DNA of 64,000 bases, from positions 519,001-583,000 of the forward strand of contig OX335652.1 of assembly GCA_946894095.1 (NCBI GenBank). Reading direction: 5' to 3'. A program made the translations under genes and the position numbers. Source of the stretch: Incurvaria masculella (Eukaryota > Arthropoda > Insecta > Lepidoptera > Incurvariidae). Position 1 is the stretch's first letter. Each line of letters begins with the position of its first letter. Of this stretch, positions 11,641 through 28,520 are shown piece by piece. The notes under the pieces were generated by a model, which was not told the DNA's origin, made no database searches, and was given only the letters and a program-made list of their open reading frames with translations.

Positions 11641-13683
11641 TTTTAATCTAAGGGCCTAGTGCACGAAAGGACAAAAATCAAAATCAACTTCAACGTATGA
11701 TTTGTATGGACAGTATGGAAGGAACTCCTTGCGGTTCACTAAAAGTGACGTGTTTGAACATTGATTAACTTCGCCGTCTCTTCGTGCAATCGGGGCTAAG
11801 TCATCCAGAAGAAGCTACACTATTGATGCGCTTAGAACTGTATCACAACTTGTTCTTTTGATTGCTTTTAATGATTCATTGAATCGAACGCTATGGCATT
11901 CCTTATCAATATTGAAAATGAATGTCAAATCACATGGTTTTATGACAAAAACACTAAGAAATGTGATCCAGCTATTGCGACAAATCGACTTTAGTTCCTT
12001 CGTAATTTGCGAGCATGGAAGGACACGAGTAGAGATCGGAACTCATTTGTATGGCGGTAGCGTAGCCACAAGTTACGGGAACACGTCTAACTGTACTTAG
12101 TTCGCTAACAATTTCGGGACGCGCAACATCGAATATTCCTTCCGCTAAATAGCGCCCTGTGGAGTTCTTGCGTAGTGTTGTAACTCGAGAAAATCAGTAG
12201 TAAGCGAATACGTAAGTGAACGCACTCGTAGGCGCTGCCGCCATTGTATGCGACTACGCCCGCGCCGCCCCAATCCAACTAGTTTGGGTTGCCCTACACC
12301 CATCCTTCCATACTCGCTGTTCGTTTAATTTGGCCCCGTTGCAGGATCGGCATAAAGATGACACACGAATTATTAGTTATATGAATAGTTCATAGGTTTT
12401 GTCTTGAATATAAGTAGTGAAACGATAGGTTAAAATACTTATTGATTAGCTGCCAACAATTTTGTGTGGAACATTTCGTGTTGCCACAACCGAAACTATA
12501 TTTATTGAGTGTAAAACGCACAAAATGTAATAATTTAAAAAACTTAATTACTGATGTCAATAAATTAATATTATAAAATTTGTATTTTCTTTTAATATTC
12601 CCTAATTCCAATGCACATCTCGAGGGACTCTCGTCTTTTTCGTTTTGATCGCATGCAAATACCGTTCCTACTTGTTACTGTTACTTGTAGTCAAGCTCAG
12701 TTAGTAGTCATTTTCCACATTTCAACGATTGTGGCGTATTTTGTGTCGAACATTCGTTTAGCTCATCCTGTCCAGAAGTGCAGTAGCCTCGTTGGGTGTG
12801 TGCAGGCGTCCGGTGCGACCTCGGTGATTCGTAGTCTTTGAGTCACTACACAGTTCAGTGGAGCACGTGAGGAGCCATTCTATAGTTTCTAATGATCACT
12901 TTTCTTAAATGCATGTCGAGTGTTATATTTGCCGGGATGGATGTTGGCCGGTCCCTTCCACTCAAACTGCTACCAAAACTATATCGGATTTGGTTTCTGT
13001 ACAGCTGCTGGCGCTTGGAGGGAGTAGGACAATATCCGTCCCGGGTAGCATACCTTAAGGCGTTCATTGCAAGCATTTTGTATTTAGACTTCAGCGTTAA
13101 GGCTGTCGTGAAGTCTTTGTCCATTGGCCAAGGTACGATTTTCACATTTCCCTATCCCTAAACGTTGTCAGATTTTCATCAACATTTTTATATCACTTGA
13201 GAAAGGTTCATTCTACGGATGTATGTTTGATATTTTTGTAAATATCTGTGTCTTTCAGTAAAACAAAATTTTAAAAAAAAATCCCCATCCCTAAACTTTG
13301 TCAGATTAATTTTGGCAATTATTTTCATGACATATGGTATACCATTAGGCAGAAAACGAAGCTATCAAACTGCTGTCAGTTTTTTTGACCGAGCGAGCGC
13401 AAAGCGCGATCGGTCTCCGTTTCAGCTTGGGCAAAAATGCTTTTTTTATGTCTGGCTGGACTCTACAGGTGGCATTTCTCAACCGATTCTTGTGAAATTT
13501 TGTGAGCAGGTTCGATAATTATATGGATTTTTTATTCGAACCAGTTTTTTTAAAATGGAATTATATATTTTTTTATTTCTTAAAATAATTGTTTTGAAAC
13601 AAGACTTGAAGCCTGAAGAAGTACCAAGTAACAAAGATGCAAGAAAAAATATGGGATTGTGTTTTAGGGTGAACATTTATTCA
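11641..13683. other. No supported gene; one unassigned open frame
   Basis: A 96-codon frame on the minus strand (13145-12855) has a plausible donor-like AAG|GTATGC inside it but matches no family I know. The segment at 12200-12300 is locally GC-rich. I find no coherent gene structure. Confidence 0.3.
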
Positions 13684-13757
13684 TTTTTAGGGGTCCGTAC
13701 CCAAAGGGTACCAACGGAACCCTATTACTAAGCATCCGCTGTCCGTCCGTCCAACCT
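13684..13757 (+). mobile_element. Fragment of CGAGTCSGACTCG-hairpin repeat (GGGTTCCGT end)
   Basis: Only the end with GTCCGTACCCAAAGGGTACC, AACGGAACCCTATTACTAAG and a short GTCC run is present. The rest is lost. Confidence 0.65.
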
Positions 13758-16075
13758 GTGTACTACGTGCGATAGAGATGATGCTTTACGAAGCCGAAAC
13801 TGGATAATTGTCTCTTTCAACGTTGAATGAGCATTATTTTCTGCCGGGTACTGTAAAAGAATTTTTCATAATAAAAAATAAAGAAAAAAAAAATACTTTC
13901 TCAATATTACTGGACATCCGACAAAAGGTATCATAAGGATCACGGGACCTTACAAAAGATCCCACTTGCCTTCAGAAAATTATGTCGGTCAATGTATCTA
14001 ATCAGTTATGATCGCCTAAGTTTAGCCACGGGAATTATCACGTTTTCTAATTATTCTGATAAAGGGATCTCCTCTTTTCTTTCGTTTATTCGCCTAATGT
14101 AATATTTTAATCTTGGCTGGCAGCTGGCATTCTGACATTGAAGGAAACTATTAGCGCAACGACAGCCAAAAATGCCAGTAAAAGCTTAACTTTGGAATTT
14201 AAGTTAAAGATGTTACAAATAATGCAAAACGGAGGCAAAAACAATAGTTAACGGAGATTTTGGTATGTCAGAATCGGCTGTGAGAATGATTGTTAAATAT
14301 CGGTAAAAAAAATTTAATTTCTAGGAAAAGTTCAACATCTAATTGATTTGTATCTTGTATGAACATATTTATGTACTAGTTTTTGCAGGATGTATCCCTT
14401 ACGTAAAGCGGCATGTCAATGTGCATACTTTGCTACTAAGTTCCAACCTTGTCAGGAGCAGATCCAAAAGCTCCACACTAAGCGAGCAAGCCGATTTTAA
14501 AATGTTTGAATATTGCTGCAATTTCTGAACAAAATAAAACAATGCGTTTTGTTATCTGGTTTATTGAATTATTCTGAAATAGACCAAGCAACAAATATGC
14601 CAACTTGACCATGGTGGAGAAACTCACCCAATTCCATCGATGACAGCATTTACACACACCAACTTTTTATCACCGCACCAAACTATTATTCACAAGTGTT
14701 TACCATATTTCTTGCACTGCTGTAGTTCTGCTGATGGGTTGTGGATACACATGGGTAACATGGGTACAAAAATGGGTAATAATTATAGAAAACAATAATT
14801 TATTTTGTTTTCTTTGTAAAATTGTTAAGATTACTCAAAATAAATTCCCTATATACAACATTTCACTTCAAGATGGAAGAGGAATGTAAATTCAGAAAGG
14901 TATTTGAAAGTATCGTGGAAAAGAAAATGTGGGATTACTCCAGGAACTTTAGCCTTAAATTAGCACTTAGAAAAACATTAAACGCATTTTTTTTTCTCAT
15001 AAACGTAGTATTTCATGTGGACGTGTGTACATTAAGTTTGCAACATTTTTGGGAGTCCGGAAGATAGAAATAAAATATGAAATATGTTTAAAAAATGATA
15101 TCTCCTAAACAAATATTTAGAAATATTATTTAAAAATGTTATATGTTAGCTAATTTTAGGTGTAATATTACTGTGAATTTGCAACAATTTCTAATTTACG
15201 GAACTGTGTAAATATATATTTTTTGTACTATTTTCATAATATCTGCAAAGCAAATAATGAAAATTCTATTTTATTTTCTGAAATAGGAAACTGACCGCAA
15301 ACTCTATATTCTGTGAAATTTGTAAAATGTTGCAAATATTAGAAGCACTTTTTTTTTCATTTATAATTTTTACATTTACACAAAAGCTAAACAAAAAAAT
15401 CGAAATACTTATAAAATCATTCGTTGTATAGTTTTTAAAGAATTTAATTTTCTTTTACATATTCTAGAAAGAAATATAGCAATAGCAAGTTAGGTTCGCG
15501 GCATAGATTTTTTTTAGTAAAAACATTTTTTTGAATACATTTCCGTAATAACAAAATTGTTGCAAATTCACAGTTACATTACGCCTTTAAAGACTTAACA
15601 TATAATTTTTTTTAATACCGTTTCTAAATATTTGTTCAGGAGATATATATTTTTTAATACATATTAATTTTTTTTTTCTATCTTCCGGGCCCCGCTAAAT
15701 GTTGCAAACTTAATGTAAGCATATGAACATGAAATTATATATTTCTGAGAAAAAAAAAATCATTTCGGATTTCATGTGCTTCTCAAACCGTATCTATCCC
15801 GGTCTAGATGTCCTTAGTAGGTAGGTGAGAAAGATATTTTGGTTGTTTACAAGACTGACCGCCATTTTTAAACTCTTACCTAGGCCCCATTTCCACGAGG
15901 AAGTAAATTTCCGCGAGAAATGTCGGCCAGACTGTCAGACAGCACTGTCGCCTGTGTAAACGCCTCTGCAAGACGTGTTTTTTCATATTCTTCAATACCT
16001 TTGCAACTTTGAAAGCATACTCACCGAAATTAAAAAAATAAAATACCAACAAGTCCTCTTAACACTGTGTCAAGA
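13758..16075. other. No gene recognised; strongly AT-rich
   Basis: Long A and T runs with no protein motif or RNA gene. The segments near 15060-15180 and 15570-15720 are inverted relatives (the AAATATTTAG and TCTTCCGG blocks recur in opposite orientation), which suggests an old foldback repeat. Confidence 0.35.
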
Positions 16076-16081
16076 TTTATT
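16076..16081 (-). terminator. Poly(A) signal of RpS27A
   Basis: AATAAA on the minus strand, 62 bases past the RpS27A stop codon. It is the canonical signal at a sensible distance. Confidence 0.6.
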
Positions 16082-16142
16082 GAAAAATCCGTCATACACA
16101 GCAGTTCAGAGCGCTATACATAATGTATAGTGTTGTCTTAAT

Positions 16143-20093
<3,951 letters not shown>

Positions 20094-20873
20094 TTAGACT
20101 AAGAGCACGGCGTTGATGCAACCATCATTTTCAGGATTGTTGGTGACCTGCGCGTACTTCCCCCACACCACCTTCCCCGCCTGCGTCACCAGACCCAGCT
20201 CAGAGATGTTCACCTCGATCACAGTTCCCTTCGTGATAACGCCCAGGCTCGTGTACATCTGGGAGCTCGGATTCTTTTTTACACCAATTATCGGCAGGCA
20301 GAATGTGGCCTTTAGTTCTGGATGCGTAACATGAGCCTTTTTAAACCGAAGCGCCATGGGTCGAATGAATCGCTCGAACTTGGGAGGTTTGCGTGTGAAA
20401 TTCTCGCCGACAAATGTGACTTTGGTGACCATACGCTTCCAAGCCTTCCGCTTGGATTTCCCAGTCTTAAGAACCTTGAACACCTCCGCGTCGGCCTGCG
20501 CGCGCACTTTGGGGATGGGAACGTCCCACTTTCCAGCCTTCTCCTTCCGTTTCTGTTTGATCATGTTCGACAGAACTTTAGCACGCGACTGGACGTCCCT
20601 GTCGAGCAGGTAGACGGGCAGTGCTCCCTCGGAGACCTTCTCTGTGTTCTGTTTAACATTCTTTTCTTCGTGAGCTTTGATCTTTTTCTTCATCTGTATC
20701 TTTTCGTTCCGTCGCTCCTTGTTGAATATCTTGGCCTTGATGCCGCGCAGCTTGCGCGCCTTCTCCGCTCTCTTGTGCGGCTCGCGAGCCTCCCGCTTGC
20801 GTTTGCGCTCCTCATAGTCGAGCCGTCTTCCGTAAAGTTTCTGGTGGCGCTCGATATACTCATTCTGTGGCAT
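20094..20873 (-). CDS. NSA2: Ribosome biogenesis protein NSA2
   Basis: One intact frame of 259 codons, against about 260 residues in the family, starts at an ATG in the context CCACAATGCC. The N-terminus [20 protein letters not shown] is the diagnostic NSA2 start. A long Lys/Arg-rich nuclear segment follows (residues about 20-75). The conserved C-terminal part contains [20 protein letters not shown] and the eS8-like fold core [20 protein letters not shown], ending [23 protein letters not shown]2 acts in nucleolar maturation of the 60S subunit. A TTGTTGTAG acceptor-like site 30 bases upstream of the ATG leaves room for a 5' UTR intron. RpS27A lies next to it on the same strand, about 1.2 kb away. 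Confidence 0.97.
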   Translation of the reverse strand: MPQNEYIERHQKLYGRRLDYEERKRKREAREPHKRAEKARKLRGIKAKIFNKERRNEKIQMKKKIKAHEEKNVKQNTEKVSEGALPVYLLDRDVQSRAKVLSNMIKQKRKEKAGKWDVPIPKVRAQADAEVFKVLKTGKSKRKAWKRMVTKVTFVGENFTRKPPKFERFIRPMALRFKKAHVTHPELKATFCLPIIGVKKNPSSQMYTSLGVITKGTVIEVNISELGLVTQAGKVVWGKYAQVTNNPENDGCINAVLLV

Positions 20874-20909
20874 TGTGGTTGCTTATTTCGGCAACTACAA
20901 CAAAAATGA

Positions 20910-21410
20910 TGCGTTCACTTCGAAGTTATTAATGTATTTTGTGCCGCTCTTGTCCACATCACTCACACATAACCTAACTTGCGTGTTGTTGTCGTGTAAA
21001 TTTGAGAATAATTACTAAGACAATTCTTTTCAGTCAACACATCACGAAAATGGGCCGCGGGAGAGCAAAAGCGATTCGTTCAAAATATACGAATATATTG
21101 CGACTTGGAGGACCATGTGGTGCAACCAAACATGCAACCAGCGACGCGGATAATTCGAGGCCTACACACAGCATATAAATCGCACTGCGCTATGAAATGA
21201 CGGAGATGTGCAGGGGGTATTCATGTATTTAGGGATAATATTACAATAAAGAATATTTGGCTCCGCACACTCACCTAGCGCCGACACCATGCAGCAGGAA
21301 AAGGAAATGAAAGCAATTTTTTTTATGCCGCTGGACGGATTGCCAGTAGAAAACTGGCCAGACTGCTGCTTGAATAATATTGTCTATTAGTTATTTTTCT
21401 ATATTGTCTA
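20910..21410. other. NSA2 upstream region
   Basis: This presumably contains the NSA2 promoter and 5' UTR (minus strand). No TATA box or other element stands out. Confidence 0.35.
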
Positions 21411-22782
21411 TTGCAGCCCGTCCCGGCTTTGCACGAGAATCACTACATAGTATAAAACAAAGTCGCTTTCTCTGTCCCTATATCCCCATGTTCGCTTAAA
21501 TCTTTAAAACTACGCAACGGATTTTGATGCGGTTTTTTTTAATAGATAGAGTAATTAAAGAGGAAGGTTTATATGTATAATAACATGAATTCAATAGTGG
21601 AGAAATACTGTTATTTTTGAGGTTTCCAATGTGATGTCATAAAAAAAGACGTGTTGCACTCGGGGACTGCCGCGGTAAAGCTATTGCATAGCATTTTGTA
21701 TCAACTTATGCCGGCCCGCCCCCGCCGCCGCTCCCGCCGCCGCCCCCGGCCCCGCTCCCCCTGGTGTGAAGTAGCACTACCGGCATCGCCCGTCGGAGTG
21801 GGGAGCGTGAGGTTTTTTTTCGTTACGGAATTTCTGGATTCGGTCCCCGCGCTCAAGGCCCTCGATAGAAGCTATGCAATAGCTTAAAAAATCATTTTTC
21901 CGCTTACATTGCAAACGCAGGCTGAACCCTACGAGATTTGTCAAATCACTACATATCACTACATAGTATAAAACAAAGTCGCTTTCTCTGTCCCTATATC
22001 CCCATGTATGCTTAAATCTTTAAAACTAAGCAACGGATTTTGATGCGGTTTTTTTTAATAGATAGAGTGATTGAAGAGGAAGGCTTATATGTATAATAAC
22101 ATGCTTTAAATAGTGGAGAAGTACTGTTATTTTTGAGGTTTCCAATGTGATGTCGTAAAAAAATATTTTTTTTCCGCTTACATTGCAAACGCAGGCTGAA
22201 CCCTACGAGATTTATCAAAATAATGTACTAAGTATTGTACACATTGAAAAGGTCTACAGTAAACTCCGCTATGGTATATTTCTATATCTTATGGATATCC
22301 CACAATAACATTTTATTGTCATTTACTTTTTACGACAAATTATGGCTAATTTTCGAAGCGATTTTAACCAATACAGCATTAATCCTTATCCAATTAAATA
22401 TCTTAATACATTGTTCATTTAATATAGATCTATATGGCCCATTACAGCATATGATTTAAATAAATATTTTCGAAGATATTACAGATTTAAAAATTGTGGG
22501 ACGTAGCGTTTGCGGCGGTACCGGCCGGACGGGGCGGCGGGAGCCATTCAGATATATTTCATACCCGTGCGAAGCCGGAGCGGGCCGCTAGTAATATAAT
22601 AAAATAAATATTATTTGGGGACTGTGATACACAAATAAACCCTTTTTACGTAGAGTTCCTAAAAAAAGAGCATATAGCTACATTAAAATATTTGAAATAA
22701 AAAAAACTTAGATATTATTTTAATTTTTTTCTGAATATATATTTTAAGCTATTGCATAGCTTCTATCGAGGGCCTTGAGCGC
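21411..22782. repeat. Nested repeat cluster (CCCGTCCCGGCTTTGC family)
   Basis: GCAGCCCGTCCCGGCTTTGC starts at 21414. A block from AGTATAAAACAAAGTCGC to GCTGAACCCTACGAGATTT occurs twice, at about 21450-21945 and 21963-22215. The first copy is interrupted by a GC-rich insert (about 21651-21885). The insert has ends AAGCTATTGCATAGC and GCTATGCAATAGCTT. A 37-bp perfect inverted repeat pairs 21849-21885 with 22746-22782. No coding potential is credible. Confidence 0.6.
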
Positions 22783-22847
22783 TTGAAAGCACGGTTTCGT
22801 ACCATGCCTGTGAATGAGTTAGTCCCGCCAGGAAGGGCCACCTTACG
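22783..22847 (-). mobile_element. End fragment of a GGTGG-type TTAA element
   Basis: This is a diverged right end: CACGGTTTCGTACCATGCC, GAATGAGTTAGTCCCGCC and GGGCCACCTTA. Only 65 bp remain. Confidence 0.55.
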
Positions 22848-22935
22848 GATAATGTGAATGATTGGCTAAATATCATAAAATCCTACGCATCTGCATCATC
22901 TTGGTCAGATAATATGATTCGTTATCAAGCTTTAA

Positions 22936-23477
22936 GGTGGCCCAACCCGGCGGGCCTAACTCATTCGCGGGCACGGTACAAAACCGTGCTGTTGCGCTCT
23001 GGGACCTTCTCTGTTTCAAAGAAAAATACAGGCTCCGTGATGAGGAAGATGCAACATGTCCACAAAAAATACAATGTGCATAGTGTATTATTTGGTAAGA
23101 TTTACGAAAATTTTAATTTCAAAACGACTTATAGCTAAAAGTAAACCACGACCGCTGTAGTAAAAAATCGAACAAATACCAAATAGATTATAAATCTTGA
23201 TTAAATAACCTATGTATGATGACTAATCTTTTTAAGATGTTCTTACTTTATCATTGCGTAATCCACCTCCAAAGTTATTGTATAAAACGCGCAAAAAATT
23301 CAAACTTTCGGACCTTATAATTTAGAAACCAAACACAATTTTACAATGCCAATGGTCATCAGACATCTAGTTCGATTAAATAAAGCTATTTTGAGCAAAA
23401 TTTGGGATCTCTGACAAGAAATATGGGCGTGGTCTTCCTTCCCCTTTTGTATGGGGAGATGAGCGGGATGGGCCACC
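22936..23477 (+). mobile_element. Full-length GGTGG-type TTAA miniature element (542 bp)
   Basis: TTAA at 22932-22935 and at 23478-23481. The ends are GGTGGCCCAACCC and GGGATGGGCCACC. The length is identical to the other intact copies, and there is no coding content. Confidence 0.87.
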
Positions 23478-23481
23478 TTAA

Positions 23482-25035
23482 ATAAGATAAAGGTCCACCA
23501 AAGTTGTTGTAATACTTATTGTTTCGGACGCGTTCCGAGCATGGAGGTGAAGAATGTATGGAGAAATAACTTCCATACAACGAGCGCGCAAAAAATGACG
23601 CAACGCGACTTACAACATTATATCGCCGTGCACATTTGCATCGCAGTGATTAAAACGGAGAAAAATCAAATTTGAAGTCTCCCAAATTGGTAGGTAAACT
23701 GATAAAGATAAGAAATATTTTTTAATAAACCAGATGGTCGTTACGTTATTCTTTATTCGTAATAATGTATTCCGTGAGTGCCAAAACCAAAGAATATATG
23801 CCGAAACAAAGGCTAAATTCCTCCGGCGGCACAATTGACGTGTCGACACTTTTTTAGTTCCATCCGTTCTCCTGTTATTTCTTCACCTCCATGGTTCCGA
23901 GTGGATGAATTGGGGGTGGTTTGATTGGGCAAAGAAGATCGCGGCAACTTTTTAGATCAAACCAAACATGTTTGAGCTACTAAAACATTTTTTTAAATTC
24001 AAAGCCGAACGTGAATCAGTCTCTGTATGAATTATTTTTGAACTAAGATTTAAGATTGACGGACTATGTTGGGGACAATAATTTGAGCGCATCCGTGGAA
24101 GCTAGCAGTTTATTCCTTGTGACAATTTAACTGCATTTTACCGACGCACACAAATCATCATCTAAACGAGAATTGGCAGTCAAACACGCTTCAAGCCAAC
24201 AATCCAAATATTTTGTTCCGCGAAACAGCGCTTTAGGCAGTCAGCGACTGTAACAATATTATATTTGCGGTGGTGACCATAAACGAGCTCAATGTAACGC
24301 TACCCCTATATGGTAGTTTTGCAAAAGAAAAGGCCACACAGAGTCGATGTGTATCGGTCCAATTACATTATACGGATATAAATCACAAGACTGTAATAGT
24401 CAGAAGATGCCGAGAGTAACATAGATATCGTCAAAAATTAAGACCTGTTAGGTAAAAAAGTCCACCGGAAACCAAGCCGTGGTCCTCTCTGGTCGCTCCA
24501 AGAAATTAATTTGGCAAATTATTTAACGTAATCAAGACGGTCATTTCGCAATAGAAAAACTTTAGAGCGTGTTGGCAAGGTATTGTGTTATTTCTGTAAT
24601 ATATTTTACATATCTGAAATCAACTTCTTGGTGGTAAAATTGTGCAATTCGATCTAAAATTTCAAGCCGAACGATGGGATGAGGACTTGGGTTTTCAATA
24701 TAGAAACAAATATCTGATGGAACTGTTTGTATGTTTCCAGTTTAGTAATTTCGCTGAACAGACCGTGTCTGAGGGCAGACACAAATCCAGCATGGCCGTG
24801 TTGGCAACACTCAAGGGTAGGCAACACTCCAGTGACGCGGAACGGAGTGAAGTTGCACCGGAAGACGGAGGCGGCGGAAGGGGGTTGACCGCCATGTTGT
24901 TCAGAGTGAAGACGGAAAGGAAGAGCTCTTCACGTTGAATTGAGTATCATTTGCTTAAGGCTTACTAGAGTATATCCTAATATTATAATCATCTGCAGTA
25001 TTGACCCTTGGTTTAATTAGATAACACAAGTGAAA
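23482..25035. other. No gene recognised
   Basis: Mixed AT-rich DNA. A 98-codon plus-strand frame at 24642-24938 ends in a locally GC-rich patch but has no motif or clean splice site. ATTTCTTCACCTCCATGG near 23877 is an inverted match to CATGGAGGTGAAGAAT at 23540, suggesting an old foldback repeat. Confidence 0.3.
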
Positions 25036-25733
25036 TTTTTTTCAATTCAGCACACGACCGCGGGGTAGAGAGCCGACTGCGGGAATGAGCCGCGCGGCAA
25101 GTTTATTTTGTGGCCTTGACTCCCCTCCCGTACCCCTGAGTGACGCCTACAAACTCTAAAACGCATAGCTAGCCGAGGGGAGTTTTTTCTAATTTTTAAA
25201 CTCGTGATATCTTTCTAATGGAATGTCCGAATCGAATAATAAAAAAAATAATTTGAAGGTATTCAAGCAGTCTTAAATAATAATTTATTTATTTTGATAA
25301 GGATTAATACCTAGGTACAAATAAAGAGCCCTTTCTAGCGGCGGTATTTATTATATTTATATTTTATTTTAAAAAAAAAGCACACTTATTGTGACATAAC
25401 TATAATAGTCAGATGTCGCGACATTTTTTGTAGATAATAATGAGTTCTATAAAATTGTAGTAAGTAAATCATTTTGTTCTATCGTGAATAGTTTTCGCAG
25501 CGCACGCGATGTAAGGAACATTCTTGGTATTTTTTTTTGCACCTTGGGTTACGCTATCGGAGTTTTGGTAAGGTCTTTCCCAATTTTTTTTAAGATAAAA
25601 CATAGCCTATGTCGTTTGGATATACTGTAACTTTCCAACGGTGAAAGAATTTTTCAAATCCGTCCAGTAGTTTCGGAGCCTATTCATTTCAAATACACAA
25701 ACAAAAAATCAAATATAATGGTATAGATAAGTT
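25036..25733 (+). repeat. Interspersed repeat ending AATGGTATAGATA
   Basis: It shares long blocks with 36437-36761: GTGACGCCTACAAACTCTAA, AACGCATAG, GGAGTTTTTTCTAATTTTT, GATATCTTTC and AATGTCCGAATCGAATAAT. The end is CAAACAAAAAATCAAAT, then a variant of AATAGTATAGAT. The class is unknown. Confidence 0.55.
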
Positions 25734-26155
25734 TCCTTACAAGGGTTGTACACATATTACTTACAAGGGATAAAAAATAACCCCATTCGCGTTTAGGATT
25801 TTATTTTACGTTGATTTTTAAAGCAAAAGTAGTCAACTCTCCATTTCATTTTCTTTTAAATCTCGAAAATAGGTTCATATCAGATTAATCTGTACCCTAT
25901 AGTCCCTATACTTGGGTCTAACCGCTCGTCGATGAAAAATAAGAATTACCTACTAGTTATTATTTTTTCATAAAAGAACTTAATTGGTATATATTATTTA
26001 GAATAAAATTCTATATTATGATTATAAATAGTGCATTGTCTATGGTATGGATTGTCCTATGCCACGCATCCTGTGCCACGCTTCCTTTTTATCAATGGTG
26101 CCACGCATAAAAAATCTGAATATTACCTAGAAAGATAAACAGCTGTCACAACCGT

Positions 26156-26267
26156 ATTCAGAGTGGGCGGATTAACTTTAAACCGGGGCGCCGGGTTTTG
26201 TATGGTTAGTCCGTTGCTAATATCGTAGTAAGTTTTGATAGGTGCTCTCTGAATACGACTGTTAGGC
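26156..26267. mobile_element. Short inverted-repeat element (GTATTCAGAG ends)
   Basis: The ends are GTATTCAGAGTGGGCGGATT and CTCTCTGAATAC, with TTGTATGGTTAGTCCG in the middle. A sister copy lies at about 27363-27466 (GTATTAAGAGTGGGCGGACT), and a fragment at about 26650. Confidence 0.5.
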
Positions 26268-26790
26268 TATGGTCCGAATTGAGCTCAAACGCTGACAATG
26301 GTCACTACGTAACCGTGTGCAATGCTGCAGAAATGCGCTTTCTCTCTATTGTCGTTCTACTACTATTTCGCCTGTTTGCCAAATTCTATGTCTATAAACA
26401 TATCAAAATCGCCTTCTTCATCACTCACATTGTCACATAATGTTAGTTAGCACATAGTCAAATTGTTCATTGTTGAACTTTAAATACTCTTTTTTGTAGA
26501 AGAAATTTCAAACAATACTTTTAGGATATTTTGAGAGCACGCTCCCAATCTTTCCGATTTGGTATCGCAAATATTGCAGTATTCGCGAATACTGATTCGG
26601 ACACGTTTGCACGAATATATTTGTGAGCACTGTCAACCCAATTCGGACCAAGGGGTTAGACTAACTTTAATACGCCGGACTAAACCGGTTTTTGTTTGTT
26701 TGTTTTGGTAGCAACGGGCATGCTAAGCGATTCTATGCATTTATGAAAATTTAAAACTAAAATAAACAAAAATGGGAAGAAATTTAATAG

Positions 26791-27088
26791 TTTTTAGGGT
26801 TCCGTACCCAAAGGGTGAAAACGGAACCCTATTACTAAGCCTCCGCTGTCCGTCCGTCCGTCCGTCCGTCCGTCTCTCCGTCTGTCACAGGGCTGTATCT
26901 CAGTAACCGTAACAGATAGACAGCTGAAAATTTCACAGAGTGTTTATTTATTTTGCCGCTATAACAAAATTGAAAAATAATTTAAATTAAAGGGAGCTCC
27001 CATACAAAAAACGCTATTTTTTTAAAATCTTTTACGGTGGTACGGAACCCTTCGTGTGCGAGTCCGACTCGCACTTGGCCGGTTTTTA
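26791..27088 (+). mobile_element. CGAGTCSGACTCG-hairpin repeat, full copy
   Basis: It is complete from TTTTTAGGGTTCCGTACCC to GTGCGAGTCCGACTCGCAC and TTGGCCGGTTTTT. The (GTCC)n run is long and imperfect. Confidence 0.87.
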
Positions 27089-27362
27089 GATGAATGATGT
27101 ACTCGATGATGCAGTTAAAAAAATATTTAGAGGAAAAGAAGAGAAAAAAGAAGATTGGTTTCTCTTCACACCAATTTTAATATCATTGACCAGCACAAAG
27201 TATGAAACGAAATATTATAGGTTATGATTACATATCAATTCAATACCTAACGTCTTAATTTACGCGTTATAGCGCAGATGGAGCAGTAGCATTTTTTCTA
27301 AGGTCTTTCGACCGTGCTATTTCATAAACCGTTATTTGTCTTTTATGTGAAAAATCGAGTCT

Positions 27363-27466
27363 AACAGGTGTATTAAGAGTGGGCGGACTAACTTTAATCC
27401 GCCGGACTAAACCGTTTGTATGGTTAGTCCGGTGCTAATCTCGTACTAAGTTTTGACAGGTGAAAA
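27363..27466. mobile_element. Second copy of the GTATTCAGAG-type short element
   Basis: It shares GAGTGGGCGGACTAACTTTA, TTTGTATGGTTAGTCCG and the CTAAGTTTTGACAGG block with 26156-26267. The terminal repeats are less clear. Confidence 0.45.
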
Positions 27467-27759
27467 GGACTGTACGCAAAGGAATTGATTCGATGTAACT
27501 GTAAGGAGAAATGCTAAATTGTAAGCGATCCGGTCGGCTCAAATCGTTTGTGAAGCTGGTTGGTAGCTTTGAGCGTGCCGATGAATCGTGCGGAATCTTG
27601 CGTTCGCCGCGTACAATGTAAAAGTTGACAGCTCTGTAAACGGACCGCCCCGTAGCATTCCTCCCTCGCTTCGCTAGCGCTAAAAAGTATTTTCTGTGGT
27701 ACTTGCTTGTTTCAACAAGTTGCTTGACTTGAAACATAACCTTTGGATTGGTGCGTGAT

Positions 27760-28520
27760 TGACTAGTTTCGTCAGGGGCTCAGGGGCGTGGTTGTGTTGG
27801 TGTGTGGTTCGGTCGATAGCATCGTCGATAGCTTGTCACGATGTGCAGAATCGCCAACGGTGTTCCCAGGGACACGCAACTTGTTCGGTAAATCCATCAG
27901 GTAAGCGGGTGCCTTATCTATCTTTATATTATATCTATCTTGTACAGCAAGGACCAAACTTTTTGACCGGTCTGAATACACGCCGAATCCAAGCTTGCAG
28001 AAGCTGCAACACAACCACCCGCGTTCTACTTCTAAGCTGACCTATACTAATATGTGGTCTGCGCAATCAAACGCGCAAACTTCTCGTCGGCCATAATGTT
28101 GCTCCAAGCTGTACTTACCTTTATATGTTCGCATTTGTGTCACGTGACATTTCTTTATTTGCCGCCATATCTTAAAGTTCCAATGGTATTATCATGAATG
28201 AAACACTAAAAAAAGCTGTTATCCCGTCTTTAGCGGAGTGTGGGCAGTACCACACAAGTAATCGGTGCCTACCGTGGGTGTGGCGAATATGAATACTACA
28301 GCAGCTTCATTCAGCTCTTCTCTGTCTTCAGGTGAGGTTTCCCAACGCCACTCTGTAGGAAACCTCCTAAGGTAAATAACGTTCTATGCATTGTAAATAC
28401 TCTTTTTATTTGACCCCTATGCGCTGCAGTAGAAGTGCATATTGCATCAGAGCGGCAGTGAAGCCGTATTTTTGCCTTATTCGCATAATTGCTATCAAAT
28501 ACAATGATATTGCGATATGA
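27760..28520 (+). CDS. Candidate 5' exons of the Mdm2-like gene
   Basis: Three pieces look exonic. 27760-27900 ends at CAG|GTAAGC, a strong donor, and is probably 5' UTR because its ATG frame stops early. 28289-28371 opens MNTTAASFSSSLSSG and ends at AAG|GTAAAT, phase 2. A 58-nt putative intron with a good pyrimidine tract ends at CTGCAG (28429). The next piece reads SRSAYCIRAAVKPYF in phase before a TGA at 28518. The strand and position fit the 5' end of the ligase gene that follows. I cannot link these in phase to the exon at 29522, so at least one exon is missing or the model is wrong. No certain p53-binding SWIB domain is visible. Confidence 0.35.

Noticed and set aside
12855..13145. 96-codon minus-strand frame
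   Set aside because: It looks moderately protein-like but has no recognised motif, no partner exons and no upstream signal.
20094..20873. NSA2 as a processed retrocopy
   Set aside because: It is single-exon, but the frame is fully intact, there is no poly(A) tract or target duplication next to it, and an acceptor-like site precedes the ATG.
20322..20909. 195-codon plus-strand frame
   Set aside because: It is antisense to NSA2, whose minus-strand protein is clearly conserved.
24642..24938. 98-codon plus-strand frame
   Set aside because: It has no motif or splice site, and the GC-rich end alone is not evidence of a gene.
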